Positions 52,430-60,849 are shown, counted from the first letter of the stretch. The stretch: 60,849 nt of DNA from an uncultured Eubacteriales bacterium (GCA_900550525.1 URSN01000001.1:1-60849); one strand, 5' to 3'. Notes: a model not told the origin generated them from the letters alone. Numbers and translations are program-made.

Positions 52430-54934
52430 TCAGGACTGGACCTGGCTGCGCAGCGTGGTCGCCTCGCGGTACGGGCGGAACAGCTGGAATACCATCAGCG
52501 CCAGGAGCGCAATGGCAACGATCAGACCGACGGCATTGACGCTGCCCGCAAAGGCGCTGCCGAACTGATTGACCATCAGCGCCACGGCGTAGGCGAACAG
52601 GCACTGGTAGCCGATGGCAAACCACGTCCACTTGGCGGAGTTCATCTCGCGCTTGATCGCGCCCATGGCCGCAAAGCACGGCGCGCACAGCAGGTTGAAG
52701 CACAGGAACGAGTAGCCCGCCACCGGCGTGAACGACGCGGCCAGCGCGGCATAGACGTTGCCCGCAGCGCCATAGAGGATGCCCATCGTGCCCACGATGT
52801 TCTCCTTGGCGACAAGGCCGGTGATCGTGGCGACGGCGGCCTGCCAGTTGCCCCAGCCCAGCGGCGCGAACACCCACGCAAGGGCCGAACCGATGTTGGC
52901 CAGGAACGACAGGCTCAGCTCATCCTCACCGAGCATGCGCAGCGAGCCGTCCACGATGCCGAAATAGCTCGTGAACCAGATGACGATCGTCGAGAGCAGG
53001 ATGATCGTGCCGGCCTTGCGGATGAACGACCAGCCGCGCTCCCACATGGAGCGGAGCACGTTGCCGGCGGGCGGCCAGTGGTAGGCCGGCAGCTCCATGA
53101 CGAACGGAGACGGCTCGCCGGAGAACATGCGCGGCTTTTTGAGCATGATGCCGGAGACGATGATGGCCGCCATGCCGACGAAATAGGCGGACGTCGCCAC
53201 GATCGCCGAACCGCCGAAGATCGCGCCGGCGATCATGGAGATGAACGGCACCTTCGCGCTGCACGGGATGAACGTGGTCGTCATGATGGTCATGCGGCGG
53301 TCGCGCTCGTTCTTGATCGTGCGCGAGGCCATGATGCCGGGCACGCCGCAGCCCGTGCCGATGAGCACCGGGATGAACGATTTGCCGGACAGGCCGAACT
53401 TGCGGAAGATGCGGTCGAGCACGAACGCGATGCGCGCCATGTAGCCGCAGGACTCCAGCAGCGCCAGCAGCAGGAACAGCACCAGCATCTGCGGCACAAA
53501 CCCGAGCACCGCGCCAAGACCGGCCACGATGCCGTCCAGAATGAGGCCGCTGAGCCAGTCCGCCGTGTTGGCTTTTTCGAGCAGATCGCCCAGCAGCACC
53601 GGCAGGCCGGGCACCCAGTTGCCGTAGGCGGACGGGTCCGGCGCGCCGTAGGCGGATTTATACGTCGTATCGAGATACGCGCTGACGGCGGCTTCCAGGT
53701 CGGCCTTTGTCGCCCCGGTCACCTCCGTGGTGGCGAGCGTCTCCTCGTCCACGAGCTCGTAGCTGACGCTGGCATCGGCGGGCGTGAGCTCGGTCAGCCG
53801 GGCGAGCGCCGCCTGCGCGGCCGACTCGTCGTACGCTTCGGAGCCAACGTCGATCGCCGCGGCGATCTCATCGTCGCCATAGCTGCCGATGAAGGCGTCC
53901 AGAATCGCGTCGGAATCGCCGTAGCTCTCCGCCGCTGCCTCATACTCGGCAGTGCCAACGCCGAACATGTGCCAGCCGTCGCCAAACAGGCCGTCGTTGG
54001 CCCAGTCCGTGGCGGCGGTGCCGATGGTGACCATCGAGATATAGTAGACCAGGAACATGACCACCGCGAAGATGGGCAGGCCCAGCCAGCGGTTCGTCAC
54101 CACGCGGTCGATGCGGTCGGACGCGGACATCCTGCCCGCGTTCTTCTTTTTGTAGCAGCCCTTGAGCACCGAGGCGATGTAGACATACCGTTCGTTGGTG
54201 ATGATGCTCTCGGCGTCGTCGTCGAGCTCCTCCTCCGCGGCGCGGATATCCTCTTCGATGTGCGCCAGCACATCCTTGTCGAGCTGCAGCCGCTCGAGGA
54301 CCTTTGCGTCGCGCTCAAAGATCTTGATGGCGTACCAGCGCTGCTGCTCGGCCGGCATGTTGTGCACGGCGGCCTCCTCGATGTGCGCGATGGCATGCTC
54401 CACCGCGCCGGAGAACGTGTGCTGCGGGACGGTCTTGCCGTTGTTCGCCGCGTCGATGGCCGCCTGCGCCGCCTCCTTGATGCCCGTGCCGCGCAGGGCG
54501 GAGATCTCCACGACCTTGCAGCCCAGCGCGCGGCTCAGCTCGTCGATGCGGATGGTGTCGCCGTTTTTGCGCACCAGATCCATCATGTTGATCGCCACGA
54601 CCACCGGGATGCCCAGCTCCGTCAGCTGCGTGGTGAGGTACAGGTTGCGCTCCAGGTTCGTGCCGTCCACGATGTTGAGGATGCAGTCCGGCCGTTCCGC
54701 GATGAGATAGTTGCGCGCAACGACCTCCTCCAGCGTGTACGGAGAGAGCGAGTAGATGCCCGGCAGGTCGGTCACGACCACGTTGCTGTGCTTTTTGAGC
54801 TTGCCCTCCTTCTTTTCCACGGTCACGCCCGGCCAGTTGCCAACGAACTGGTTGGAGCCTGTCAGCGCGTTGAACAGCGTCGTCTTGCCGCTGTTCGGGT
54901 TGCCCGCAAGGGCGATCCTGATCACTTGTTCCAT
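52430..54934 (-). CDS. feoB: Ferrous iron transporter FeoB
   Basis: FeoB imports Fe(II) with a GTPase-linked membrane domain. The 834 residues start with the G domain: G1 GNPNSGKT at 11-18, G2 loop NWPGVTVEKKEG, G3 DLPG and G4 NMMD. Two Gate domains follow with conserved cysteines (FIPCSAKVPF and the CGVPG region). Between the first membrane helices, about residues 315-430, there is an extra acidic, alanine-rich segment predicted to lie outside the membrane. Members often have far less there. Confidence 0.96.
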   Translation of the reverse strand: MEQVIRIALAGNPNSGKTTLFNALTGSNQFVGNWPGVTVEKKEGKLKKHSNVVVTDLPGIYSLSPYTLEEVVARNYLIAERPDCILNIVDGTNLERNLYLTTQLTELGIPVVVAINMMDLVRKNGDTIRIDELSRALGCKVVEISALRGTGIKEAAQAAIDAANNGKTVPQHTFSGAVEHAIAHIEEAAVHNMPAEQQRWYAIKIFERDAKVLERLQLDKDVLAHIEEDIRAAEEELDDDAESIITNERYVYIASVLKGCYKKKNAGRMSASDRIDRVVTNRWLGLPIFAVVMFLVYYISMVTIGTAATDWANDGLFGDGWHMFGVGTAEYEAAAESYGDSDAILDAFIGSYGDDEIAAAIDVGSEAYDESAAQAALARLTELTPADASVSYELVDEETLATTEVTGATKADLEAAVSAYLDTTYKSAYGAPDPSAYGNWVPGLPVLLGDLLEKANTADWLSGLILDGIVAGLGAVLGFVPQMLVLFLLLALLESCGYMARIAFVLDRIFRKFGLSGKSFIPVLIGTGCGVPGIMASRTIKNERDRRMTIMTTTFIPCSAKVPFISMIAGAIFGGSAIVATSAYFVGMAAIIVSGIMLKKPRMFSGEPSPFVMELPAYHWPPAGNVLRSMWERGWSFIRKAGTIILLSTIVIWFTSYFGIVDGSLRMLGEDELSLSFLANIGSALAWVFAPLGWGNWQAAVATITGLVAKENIVGTMGILYGAAGNVYAALAASFTPVAGYSFLCFNLLCAPCFAAMGAIKREMNSAKWTWFAIGYQCLFAYAVALMVNQFGSAFAGSVNAVGLIVAIALLALMVFQLFRPYREATTLRSQVQS

Positions 54935-54995
54935 CTTCCCACTCCTTTTCGATCACTTTCTCCCATATGCTGCGCCGCACCGGCGTGCGGCGGGA

Positions 54996-55217
54996 TCATT
55001 CCACCTCGATCAGCTCCGCGTCCGCCTTGCGGATGGACAGCTCGTAGCCGCGCACCGTGACCTCGACCGGGTCGCCCAGCGGGGCGACCTTGCGGACAAA
55101 GAGCTCCACTCCGCGGGTGATGCCCATATCCATCATGCGCCGCTTGACGGCGCCCTCGCCGTGGAGCCTGACGACCCTGACGGTGCTCCCGACCTTGACA
55201 TTGCGCAGTGTGTTCAT
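54996..55217 (-). CDS. feoA: FeoA protein (second copy)
   Basis: The 73-residue SH3-like protein binds and supports FeoB. It has the family pattern VGSTVRVVRLHGEGAVKRRM, then DMGITRGVELFV. The ATG at 55217 has AAGGAGG close upstream. It lies between the other feoA and feoB. Confidence 0.92.
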   Translation of the reverse strand: MNTLRNVKVGSTVRVVRLHGEGAVKRRMMDMGITRGVELFVRKVAPLGDPVEVTVRGYELSIRKADAELIEVE

Positions 55218-55230
55218 GTTTACCTCCTTC

Positions 55231-55443
55231 TCACACCATGATCTTTGACGCCAGCTCCCGGCTGAGCGCAACGCGCGTCTCCTTTACGCTGACGATCAGG
55301 TTCCCGCTGAACGCGGAGACCACCGTGACGTTTGCCCCGGCGATGAATCCCATGTCCTCCAGATGCTTCCTGACGTCCGCGCTTCCTCCGACATGCCGGA
55401 TCAGATTTTCGTCCCCAATGTTTGCTAACGTAAGCGGCATCAT
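55231..55443 (-). CDS. feoA: FeoA protein (first copy)
   Basis: This second SH3-like FeoA paralogue has 70 residues (RKHLEDMGFIAGANVTVVS, with IVSVKETRVALSRELASKI at the end). GAGGAGG lies five bases before the ATG at 55443. It leads the operon, directly after the operator-rich promoter region. Two tandem feoA genes before feoB are common in Clostridia. Confidence 0.92.
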   Translation of the reverse strand: MMPLTLANIGDENLIRHVGGSADVRKHLEDMGFIAGANVTVVSAFSGNLIVSVKETRVALSRELASKIMV

Positions 55444-55466
55444 GTCGTCCTCCTCGCGGGCAATTC

Positions 55467-55573
55467 GGATTAGTAAACACTAACCCGTCTGCTGAAATAT
55501 TGGTTAGATTTCTCTAACCGACATCAGTTTAATGCAACTAACCAAAGTTGTCAATAGGGAAAATGTCGGTTAG
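55467..55573. promoter_or_regulatory. Cluster of GGTTAG/CTAACC half-sites in the feo promoter
   Basis: Inverted pairs of GGTTAG-like half-sites lie at 55467-55486 (ACTAACCC with GGATTAGT) and 55502-55519 (GGTTAGA-N4-TCTAACC). Single sites lie at 55538-55543 and 55568-55573. In addition CTAACCGACAT (55514-55524) and ATGTCGGTTAG (55563-55573) form an 11-bp inverted repeat flanking the promoter. Half-sites resemble those of DtxR/IdeR-type metalloregulators, though the spacing differs from their classical 19-bp box. Confidence 0.65.
55526..55554 (-). promoter_or_regulatory. Promoter of the feo operon
   Basis: The minus strand reads TTGACA, 17 bases, TAAACT. One half-site lies in the spacer and the best palindrome covers the start of transcription, a layout suited to repression. 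Confidence 0.7.
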
Positions 55574-55751
55574 CCCGCTGTTCTGCGGCGGCGCTTCCGG
55601 GTGGGGAGAGCTGTACGGCACGCCCAACGCGCCGTTCAGCTGGAACGACCGCCGCACCCGCGCGGGGAGTGCGCCGTCGGGCGCGTGCCTCAGAGCTTCT
55701 CCGCTTCCATGGCCGGTCTCACGCTGGGTAAGCGCCGGCGGGAAGCGGCGG
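55574..55751. other. Non-coding stretch between feo and sda transcription units
   Basis: Nothing recognisable is seen apart from GC-rich sequence. Open frames here have no ribosome binding site and are shadows of GC-rich DNA. Confidence 0.4.
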
Positions 55752-55784
55752 CAAAAAGGAAAAGCCCCGCGCAGCGTGCGGGGC
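55752..55784 (-). terminator. Terminator of the sdaAB-sdaAA operon
   Basis: A perfect 7-bp stem (55764-55770 with 55778-55784) is followed on the minus strand by TTTTCCTTTTT. Confidence 0.8.
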
Positions 55785-55831
55785 AAAGCGGCAGGTGAGG
55801 AAATACGGCGGGTGCGCGCGGCTTACCGGCG

Positions 55832-56719
55832 TCAGCCCTGCATCCGGTGGAGCCGTTCGGTGACCTTGCGCGCCGTCGGCGTGGCCGCAAGGCCGCCGCG
55901 CGCCGTCTCCCGGTATTCGGGGCGGATATCCTGCCCGACCTGCAGCATGGTGGCGACCACCTCGTCGAACGGGATCAGGCTGGTCACGCCGGCAAGCGCC
56001 AGATCCGCGCAGATCTTGGCGGTGACCGCGCCGAGCGCGTTGCGCTTGATGCAGGGACATTCCACGAGCCCCGCGACCGGGTCGCAGATGAGGCCGAGCA
56101 CGTTTTTGATGGCCATGGCGGCCGCGTCGAGCGCCTGCACGGCCGCGCCGCCGCTGGTTTCGACCAGCGCCGCCGCCGCCATTGCCGCGGCCACGCCCGT
56201 CTCCGCCTGGCAGCCGCCGCCCGCGCCGGAGATGGTCGCGTTCATGGCAAAGAGCAGCCCGCCGGCGCCGGCGGTGAACAGCGCGTCCACAAGCTGCTCG
56301 TCCGTCCAGCCGCGCTCGTGCCCGCATTCGATGAGCACGCCGGCGAGGATGCCGCTCGCGCCGGCCGTCGGCGCAGCGACGATACAGCCCATCGATGCAT
56401 TGACCTCCACCACGGCCATGGCGGCGGCCGCCGCGCGGCAGGCGTTCGTGCCGGAAAACGGGGTGAGCTTGGCGTAGCGGAACAGGCGCATGGCCTCGCC
56501 GCCGGAGAGGCCGCTGACGGACTCCACCCGCTCGGACAGGCCCTTGCGCACCGAATCGCGCATGACGACGAGGTTCTTGTACATCTCGGCGCGGATCTCA
56601 TCGCGGCTCTGCTCGGAGAGGTATTCCTCGCGCCGCTGCATGGCCTCCGCGATGGTGATGCGGTTTTCCAGACAGTAACGGCGGATCGACTCGCCGTTTT
56701 CAAACACATCCGTCAGCAT
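55832..56719 (-). CDS. sdaAA: L-serine dehydratase, alpha subunit (Fe-S)
   Basis: With the beta subunit it turns serine into pyruvate and ammonia using an oxygen-sensitive 4Fe-4S cluster. The 295 residues include the GLSGGEA and APTAGASGILAGVL motifs, SGAGGGCQAETG and the cluster segment VECPCIKRNA. The ATG at 56719 has GGAGG five bases upstream. It begins ten bases after the sdaAB stop. Confidence 0.95.
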   Translation of the reverse strand: MLTDVFENGESIRRYCLENRITIAEAMQRREEYLSEQSRDEIRAEMYKNLVVMRDSVRKGLSERVESVSGLSGGEAMRLFRYAKLTPFSGTNACRAAAAAMAVVEVNASMGCIVAAPTAGASGILAGVLIECGHERGWTDEQLVDALFTAGAGGLLFAMNATISGAGGGCQAETGVAAAMAAAALVETSGGAAVQALDAAAMAIKNVLGLICDPVAGLVECPCIKRNALGAVTAKICADLALAGVTSLIPFDEVVATMLQVGQDIRPEYRETARGGLAATPTARKVTERLHRMQG

Positions 56720-56729
56720 GGCAGCCTCC

Positions 56730-57392
56730 TTATACGGCAAAGACGCGCTGCAGCGCCGGGCAGAGCGCGCGGATCATGCGGAGCATATCGTCCGTCACGG
56801 GCTGGTCCGTCTCAACGGTCATGTAGGCGTCCTCTCCCCTGCCATGGCGGAACACGCGCATGAAGGCGATGTTGATCTTGAGCTGCGCGAGCACATGCGT
56901 GACCTCGGCGATCACGCCGGGCTCGTCGCGGTACTGGGCTACGAGCGTCGGATAGTCGCCGGTGAGCTCTACGCCCAGGCCGTCGATCTCCGTGATCAGG
57001 ATGTTGCCGCCGCCGACGGAGACGCCCAGCACGTCCGTGACGGAGCCATCGCTGCCGGTGATGCGGATGCGCGCGGTGTTGGGCTGGCGCACGGGCTCGT
57101 CGGAATACTCGACGCTCACGGGCACGTCGCTGGCGCGCGCGATCTGGTAGGCGTCCTTGATGCGCGGGTCGTCCGGCGCCATGCCCAGCGCGCCCGCGAT
57201 GAGCGCCTTGTCCGTGCCGTGGCCGCGGCCGGTCTGCGCAAACGAGCCGTACAGCGTGAACGCCGCCTCCGCCACGTCGCCGCCGGCGATCTGCCGCGCC
57301 ATGTTGGCAAGGCGTACCGCGCCCGCGGTATGGGAGCTCGACGGGCCCGTCATGCGCGGGCCGATGATGTCGAATACCGAAAACTGCTCCAA
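56730..57392 (-). CDS. sdaAB: L-serine dehydratase, beta subunit
   Basis: The 220-residue subunit has the FSVFDIIGPRMTGPSSSHTAGA start typical of the family (here positions 4-25, quoted in part as GPSSSHTAG) and a C-terminal ACT-like regulatory domain. The start is TTG at 57392 with GGAGG six bases upstream; no nearby ATG gives this N-terminus. It starts only 29 bases after the T run of the SRP RNA terminator. Confidence 0.93.
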   Translation of the reverse strand: MEQFSVFDIIGPRMTGPSSSHTAGAVRLANMARQIAGGDVAEAAFTLYGSFAQTGRGHGTDKALIAGALGMAPDDPRIKDAYQIARASDVPVSVEYSDEPVRQPNTARIRITGSDGSVTDVLGVSVGGGNILITEIDGLGVELTGDYPTLVAQYRDEPGVIAEVTHVLAQLKINIAFMRVFRHGRGEDAYMTVETDQPVTDDMLRMIRALCPALQRVFAV

Positions 57393-57420
57393 ACCGATCC
57401 TCCTTTTCAGCGTAGCCGGC

Positions 57421-57456
57421 AAAAAATGCACCGGCGCCGTCTCCGGCGCCGGTGCA
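57421..57456 (-). terminator. Strong terminator between SRP RNA and sdaAB
   Basis: A perfect 13-bp GC-rich stem (57427-57439 with 57444-57456) and a four-base loop are followed on the minus strand by six T residues. It ends the SRP RNA. There is no room for a promoter between it and sdaAB. Confidence 0.9.
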
Positions 57457-57462
57457 GGCATA

Positions 57463-57735
57463 TTGCCGCGCACCTGACCCTTGACTGATCGCCCACGGGC
57501 GGTCATGCGGCAGGCGGCTCCCTTCAGGTTTCCCCGCGGCACACCGCACCATCCGCTTAATGCTGCTTCCGTCAGGACCTGACATGGTTCACGGCGTTCG
57601 GTTGCACGGGACCCGACGATCAACGCTCCTTACCGCATCCAGCCCCGCAGACGAATGCCTCAGGTCAGGAATTCGGCCCTGCTGTAGCGGATTGCAGGTA
57701 CAGGGCACCGCTAACTCCCCGCTTAGCGCGGCAAA
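57463..57735 (-). ncRNA. ffs: Signal recognition particle RNA, Firmicutes long form
   Basis: On the minus strand the conserved Ffh-binding domain reads TGTCAGGTCC and GGAAGCAGCA, close to Bacillus scRNA. The 5' part contains TAAGCGGGGA and TAGCGGTGCCCTGTA, the Alu-domain sequences of the long form. The two ends pair (GCGCGGCAA at 57726-57734 against its complement at 57463-57471). The length of roughly 270 nt fits the long form. It forms the signal recognition particle with Ffh for membrane targeting of nascent proteins. A 14-bp palindrome at 57753-57766 overlaps the likely -10 region. Confidence 0.95.
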
Positions 57736-57795
57736 CCGAATTCGTACAGTCTATAGTGTACACTATCCGGCCGGGACATGCAAGACGGGAGAATG

Positions 57796-57825
57796 AAAAA
57801 AGCGCACGGTTTGCCGCCGTGCGCT
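57796..57825 (-). terminator. Terminator of the V-ATPase operon
   Basis: A perfect 9-bp stem (57801-57809 with 57817-57825) is followed on the minus strand by six T residues, just after the subunit D stop. Confidence 0.85.
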
Positions 57826-57842
57826 CCTGCCGCGGGCGGCGC

Positions 57843-58472
57843 TCAGCGCGTCGCCGCGAGCATTTCCTTGGTCTTCATCAGGCGCGTCGTGTTCTGCCGC
57901 TCGTTCTCCTCCAGCTTCATCTGGATGCTGCGGATGGTCTCCGTAAACTGCGGGATCATCACGTATTCGAGCGCGTTGACGCGGCGGCGCGTCTTTTCGA
58001 TCTCGTCGGCCAGGCGGCTGCATGCCTTCTCGGCCTCGGCCAGCTGCAGCAGCAGCGGCAGCGCCTCGGCCAGCTGCTGCACCGCGCGGTCAAGCTCGGC
58101 GCTGGTGGTCGCATAGCCGTAGGGATAGGCGTACCCCTCCTGCGTCTCCATGGCGAGCTTGGGCACGGGGATCGAAAGGACGGATTCGAGCCCCGCGTCC
58201 ACCGAGGCGGCGCGCGCCGGATACAGCAGCGCCTCCTCGATCTGCGCGCCGCTCATGGAGGCGCGCGCGAGCACGAACGCGCGCATGGCCTGCGACAGCT
58301 TCTCCTCCACGGCAAGGCGCAGCTCCTTGTTCTGCCTTGCATAGGTGATGAAGCGGCGCACGAGTTCGTCGCGCTTGTCCTTCATCAGCTTGTGCCCGCG
58401 GACGGCGACCTGCTTGCGCTTTTTCAGGTTGCTCAGCTCCATGCGGGTCGGCTTTGCTTGAATGGCCGGCAC
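57843..58472 (-). CDS. atpD: V-type ATPase subunit D
   Basis: This is the central-stalk subunit that turns inside the A3B3 head. The 209 residues are almost all helical, with the PTRMELSNLKKR start and RRVNALEYVMIPQ C-terminal motif of the family. It begins three bases after the subunit B stop and is the last gene of the operon. The symbol follows V/A-type usage. Confidence 0.94.
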   Translation of the reverse strand: MPAIQAKPTRMELSNLKKRKQVAVRGHKLMKDKRDELVRRFITYARQNKELRLAVEEKLSQAMRAFVLARASMSGAQIEEALLYPARAASVDAGLESVLSIPVPKLAMETQEGYAYPYGYATTSAELDRAVQQLAEALPLLLQLAEAEKACSRLADEIEKTRRRVNALEYVMIPQFTETIRSIQMKLEENERQNTTRLMKTKEMLAATR

Positions 58473-58475
58473 GGC

Positions 58476-59852
58476 TTACGCCTCCTTGGGATAGTATTTT
58501 TCGATGTAGCTGTCGCGGATGCGCTTGAGCTCCGACTTGGGCAGGATGCCCAGCAGTTTCCAGCCAAGATCGAGCGTTTCCTCGATGCTGCGGTTGGTAT
58601 AATAGCCCTGCGATACGTATTCCTGCTCGAACGCATCGGCGAATTTGGCGTACAGCTTATCCGTATCGGACAGCGCCGCGTCGCCCAGGATGACCGCCAG
58701 CTCCTTGGCGTCGCAGCCGCGCGAATAGGCCGCGAAGAGCTGGTTCATCGTGTCGGCGTGGTCCTCGCGCGTCTTGCCCGCGCCGATGCCCTTATCCTTG
58801 AGGCGCGAGAGCGAGGGCAGCACGTTGATCGGCGGCGTCACGCCCTTGCGGTGCAGCTCGCGCGAGAGGATGATCTGCCCCTCGGTGATGTACCCGGTCA
58901 GGTCCGGGATGGGGTGCGTCACGTCGTCCTCCGGCATGGAGAGGATCGGGATCATCGTGATGGAGCCGGCGTTGCCGCGGATGCGGCCCGCACGCTCGTA
59001 CATGCTCGCAAGGTCGGTATACATGTAGCCCGGATAGCCGCGGCGGCCCGGCACCTCCTTGCGCGCGGCGGACACCTCGCGCAGCGCCTCGGCGTAGTTG
59101 GTGATGTCCGTGATGATGACCAGCACGTGCATGCCGAGGTCATAGGCCAGATATTCCGCGGCGGTGATGGCCATGCGCGGCGTGGCGATGCGCTCGATGG
59201 CCGGGTCGTTGGCCAGGTTGATGAACGTCACCGTCCGCTCGATGGCGCCGGTCTTGCGGAAGTCGCTGATGAAGAAATCCGCCTCCTCGAACGTGATGCC
59301 GACGGCGGCGAACACGACGGCGAATTTCTCATCCGTGCCGAGCACGCGCGCCTGCCGGGCGATCTGCGCGGCGAGGTTGGCGTGCGGCAGGCCGGAGCCG
59401 GAGAACACCGGGAGCTTCTGCCCGCGCACGAGCGTGTTCAGCCCGTCAATGGCGGAGATGCCCGTCTGGATAAACTCGGACGGGTAGTCGCGCGCGGTCG
59501 GGTTCATCGGCATGCCGTTGATGTCCAGATGCTTCTGTGCGATCAGTGCCGGGCCGTCGTCGGCCGGCTTGCCCATGCCGTCGAACACGCGGCCGAGCAT
59601 GTCCGGCGCCACGTCCAGCTCGATGGACTTGCCGAGGAAGCGCGCCTTGGAATCGCTGATGCGCAGGCCCTGCGAGCCCTCGAACAGCTGCAGCAGCGCC
59701 TTGTCGCCGTTGACCTCCAGCACGCGGCCGCGGCGGATCGAACCGTCGGCCTGCTCGATCTCGACCAGCTCATCGTACTTGACGCCGGAGACGTCCTCCA
59801 CCAGCATCAGCGGGCCGACGACCTCTTTGATGGTACGGTATTCTTTACGCAT
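58476..59852 (-). CDS. atpB: V-type ATPase subunit B
   Basis: This is the non-catalytic nucleotide-binding subunit of the V/A-type ATPase head. Its 458 residues have the KVV-type start (here [19 protein letters not shown]), [14 protein letters not shown] in place of a P-loop, and the conserved [26 protein letters not shown] region, read in part as [12 protein letters not shown]. Its start overlaps the subunit A stop by eight bases. Confidence 0.96.
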   Translation of the reverse strand: MRKEYRTIKEVVGPLMLVEDVSGVKYDELVEIEQADGSIRRGRVLEVNGDKALLQLFEGSQGLRISDSKARFLGKSIELDVAPDMLGRVFDGMGKPADDGPALIAQKHLDINGMPMNPTARDYPSEFIQTGISAIDGLNTLVRGQKLPVFSGSGLPHANLAAQIARQARVLGTDEKFAVVFAAVGITFEEADFFISDFRKTGAIERTVTFINLANDPAIERIATPRMAITAAEYLAYDLGMHVLVIITDITNYAEALREVSAARKEVPGRRGYPGYMYTDLASMYERAGRIRGNAGSITMIPILSMPEDDVTHPIPDLTGYITEGQIILSRELHRKGVTPPINVLPSLSRLKDKGIGAGKTREDHADTMNQLFAAYSRGCDAKELAVILGDAALSDTDKLYAKFADAFEQEYVSQGYYTNRSIEETLDLGWKLLGILPKSELKRIRDSYIEKYYPKEA

Positions 59853-60849
59853 TCTGCTCCCCTCCCTCGGTCAGTGCGCCGATCTCGGCGGTCATGTCGG
59901 CAAGGATGCCGTCGTATTCGGCCTGTGCGCCGTCCTCGGGCACATACTTCAGGCGGCCGATGCGCTCGCGCACGGGCAGCTGGATCAGGCGGCTGAACGA
60001 CGCGCCGGCATTGAGCGCGTCCAGGCTCTTCTCGTAGTTGAGCAGGATGGCCTTGAGCATCAGGTACTGCTTGCGCGGCGAGGTATAGGTATCCACCTCG
60101 TGGAACGCGTTCTGGTGCAGATAGTCCTCGCGGATGGAGCGCGTGGCCTCCAGCGTCATCCGGTCGCGGAACGAGAGCGCGTCGATGCCGACCAGGCGGA
60201 CGATCTCCTCCAGCTCGTTCTCCTTTTGCAGCAGGTTCATCGTCTGCTGCACGAGGGCCGACCATTCCGGCGAGACGTTCTCGTTGTACCAGCTCTCGAG
60301 CCGGTCGAGATAGTTGGAGTAGGACTGCAGCCAGTCGATGGCCGGGAAGTGGCGCGCATAGGCCAGCTTGCTCGACAGGCCCCAGTACACCTTGACGATG
60401 CGCAGCGTCGCCTGCGAGACGGGCTCGGAGATGTCGCCGCCCGGCGGGGACACCGCGCCGATGGCGGACACCGCGCCGGTGCGCCCCTCGCTGCCGAGCG
60501 CGCGCACATAGCCGGCGCGCTCGTAGAACTCCGCAAGGCGGCTGGACAGGTACGCGGGGTAGCCCTCCTCGCCCGGCATCTCCTCGAGGCGGCCGGACAT
60601 CTCGCGCAGCGCCTCCGCCCAGCGCGAGGTCGCGTCGGCCATGATGGCGACCTTATAGCCCATATCGCGGAAATACTCCGCGATGGTGATGCCCGTATAG
60701 ATGGACGCCTCGCGCGCGGCCACGGGCATGTCGGACGTATTGGCGATGCGCACCGTCCGCTTCCTCAGCGCCAGGCCGGTGCGCGGGTCCATGAGCTCCG
60801 GGCACTCCATGAGCACGTCGGTCATCTCGTAGCCGCGCAACACGAAGCC
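59845..60849 (-). CDS. atpA: V-type ATPase catalytic subunit A (partial, 3' part)
   Basis: This is the catalytic subunit of the ATPase head; only the C-terminal ~334 codons are in the window, and the gene runs off the right end. It shows [27 protein letters not shown] and [23 protein letters not shown] (in part), all diagnostic. The last eight codons before the edge read GFVLRGYE where the family has GCGERGNE. The catalytic Glu of GER would thus be Leu. This may be an error at the end of the assembled sequence. Confidence 0.93.
   Translation of the reverse strand, partial: GFVLRGYEMTDVLMECPELMDPRTGLALRKRTVRIANTSDMPVAAREASIYTGITIAEYFRDMGYKVAIMADATSRWAEALREMSGRLEEMPGEEGYPAYLSSRLAEFYERAGYVRALGSEGRTGAVSAIGAVSPPGGDISEPVSQATLRIVKVYWGLSSKLAYARHFPAIDWLQSYSNYLDRLESWYNENVSPEWSALVQQTMNLLQKENELEEIVRLVGIDALSFRDRMTLEATRSIREDYLHQNAFHEVDTYTSPRKQYLMLKAILLNYEKSLDALNAGASFSRLIQLPVRERIGRLKYVPEDGAQAEYDGILADMTAEIGALTEGGEQNA

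Overview
The window looks like one contig from a GC-rich, spore-forming Gram-positive bacterium of the class Clostridia. The evidence is SpoIIID, SpoVT and two alpha/beta-type small acid-soluble spore proteins; a long Firmicutes-type SRP RNA with an Alu domain; two-subunit iron-sulfur serine dehydratase; a V-type ATPase; and neighbourhoods such as ylmC-nrdR-ylmD and yloU-yloV-recG. Coding density is high, and stop-start overlaps of the ATGA type are common.

Layout. 1-5500 (minus): a molybdenum hydroxylase operon, with two nucleotidyltransferases for cofactor maturation followed by FAD, 2Fe-2S and molybdopterin subunits. 5650-8000 (minus): small hypothetical genes and a compact DUF3791-DUF3990-DUF3791 cassette bracketed by near-identical short direct repeats. 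8000-11420 (minus): oligoendopeptidase F and a LexA-controlled Y-family polymerase operon. 11547-13674 (plus): a secreted metallo-beta-lactamase-fold lipoprotein, a LytTR/DUF3021 pair and a zinc-ribbon protein. 13773-15267 (minus): MnmA with a lost PP-loop signature, and a cysteine-rich mini-protein. 15439-20588 (plus): GlyRS, an ArsP-like permease, RecD2 and ComF. 20599-27642: SpoIIID and SpoVT (divergent), CorA, YbaK, a cysteine desulfidase-like protein, a DUF362 ferredoxin, a HAD hydrolase, YlmD and NrdR. 27682-29868: YlmC, ribosomal protein S21, an IS30-like relic, thymidine kinase, a nucleoside deoxyribosyltransferase-like protein and a mini membrane protein.

29981-36099 (plus): an ABC importer pair without a binding protein, then a TetR regulator and a very large RND exporter with an inserted coiled coil. 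36188-43874 (minus): two SASPs, RecG, YloV/FakA-like, Asp23, YebC, a family-4 uracil-DNA glycosylase, a degenerate NagB-like protein and a lysophospholipase-like hydrolase. 44022-52022 (minus): a sugar ABC transporter with its YesM/YesN-type two-component system and YesL. It is interrupted by a roughly 1.3-kb AT-rich block that carries an XRE membrane regulator and truncates genes at both edges. The sensor kinase gene has a frameshift exactly at its H-box. 52207-55443 (minus): a feoA-feoA-feoB iron(II) uptake operon and its cysteine-rich partner, behind a promoter crowded with GGTTAG/CTAACC half-sites. 55832-57735 (minus): the SRP RNA gene followed closely by sdaAB-sdaAA. 57843-60849 (minus): V-ATPase subunits A (partial), B and D.

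The most interesting items are the repeat-flanked DUF3991-like ART cassette (DUF3791/DUF3990), the MnmA that has lost its ATP-binding signature, the AT-rich replacement scar in the sugar operon, the SRP-terminator-sdaAB arrangement, the feo operator cluster, and the RND pump with a built-in coiled-coil hairpin. All calls come from reading the sequence by eye; no database search was run.
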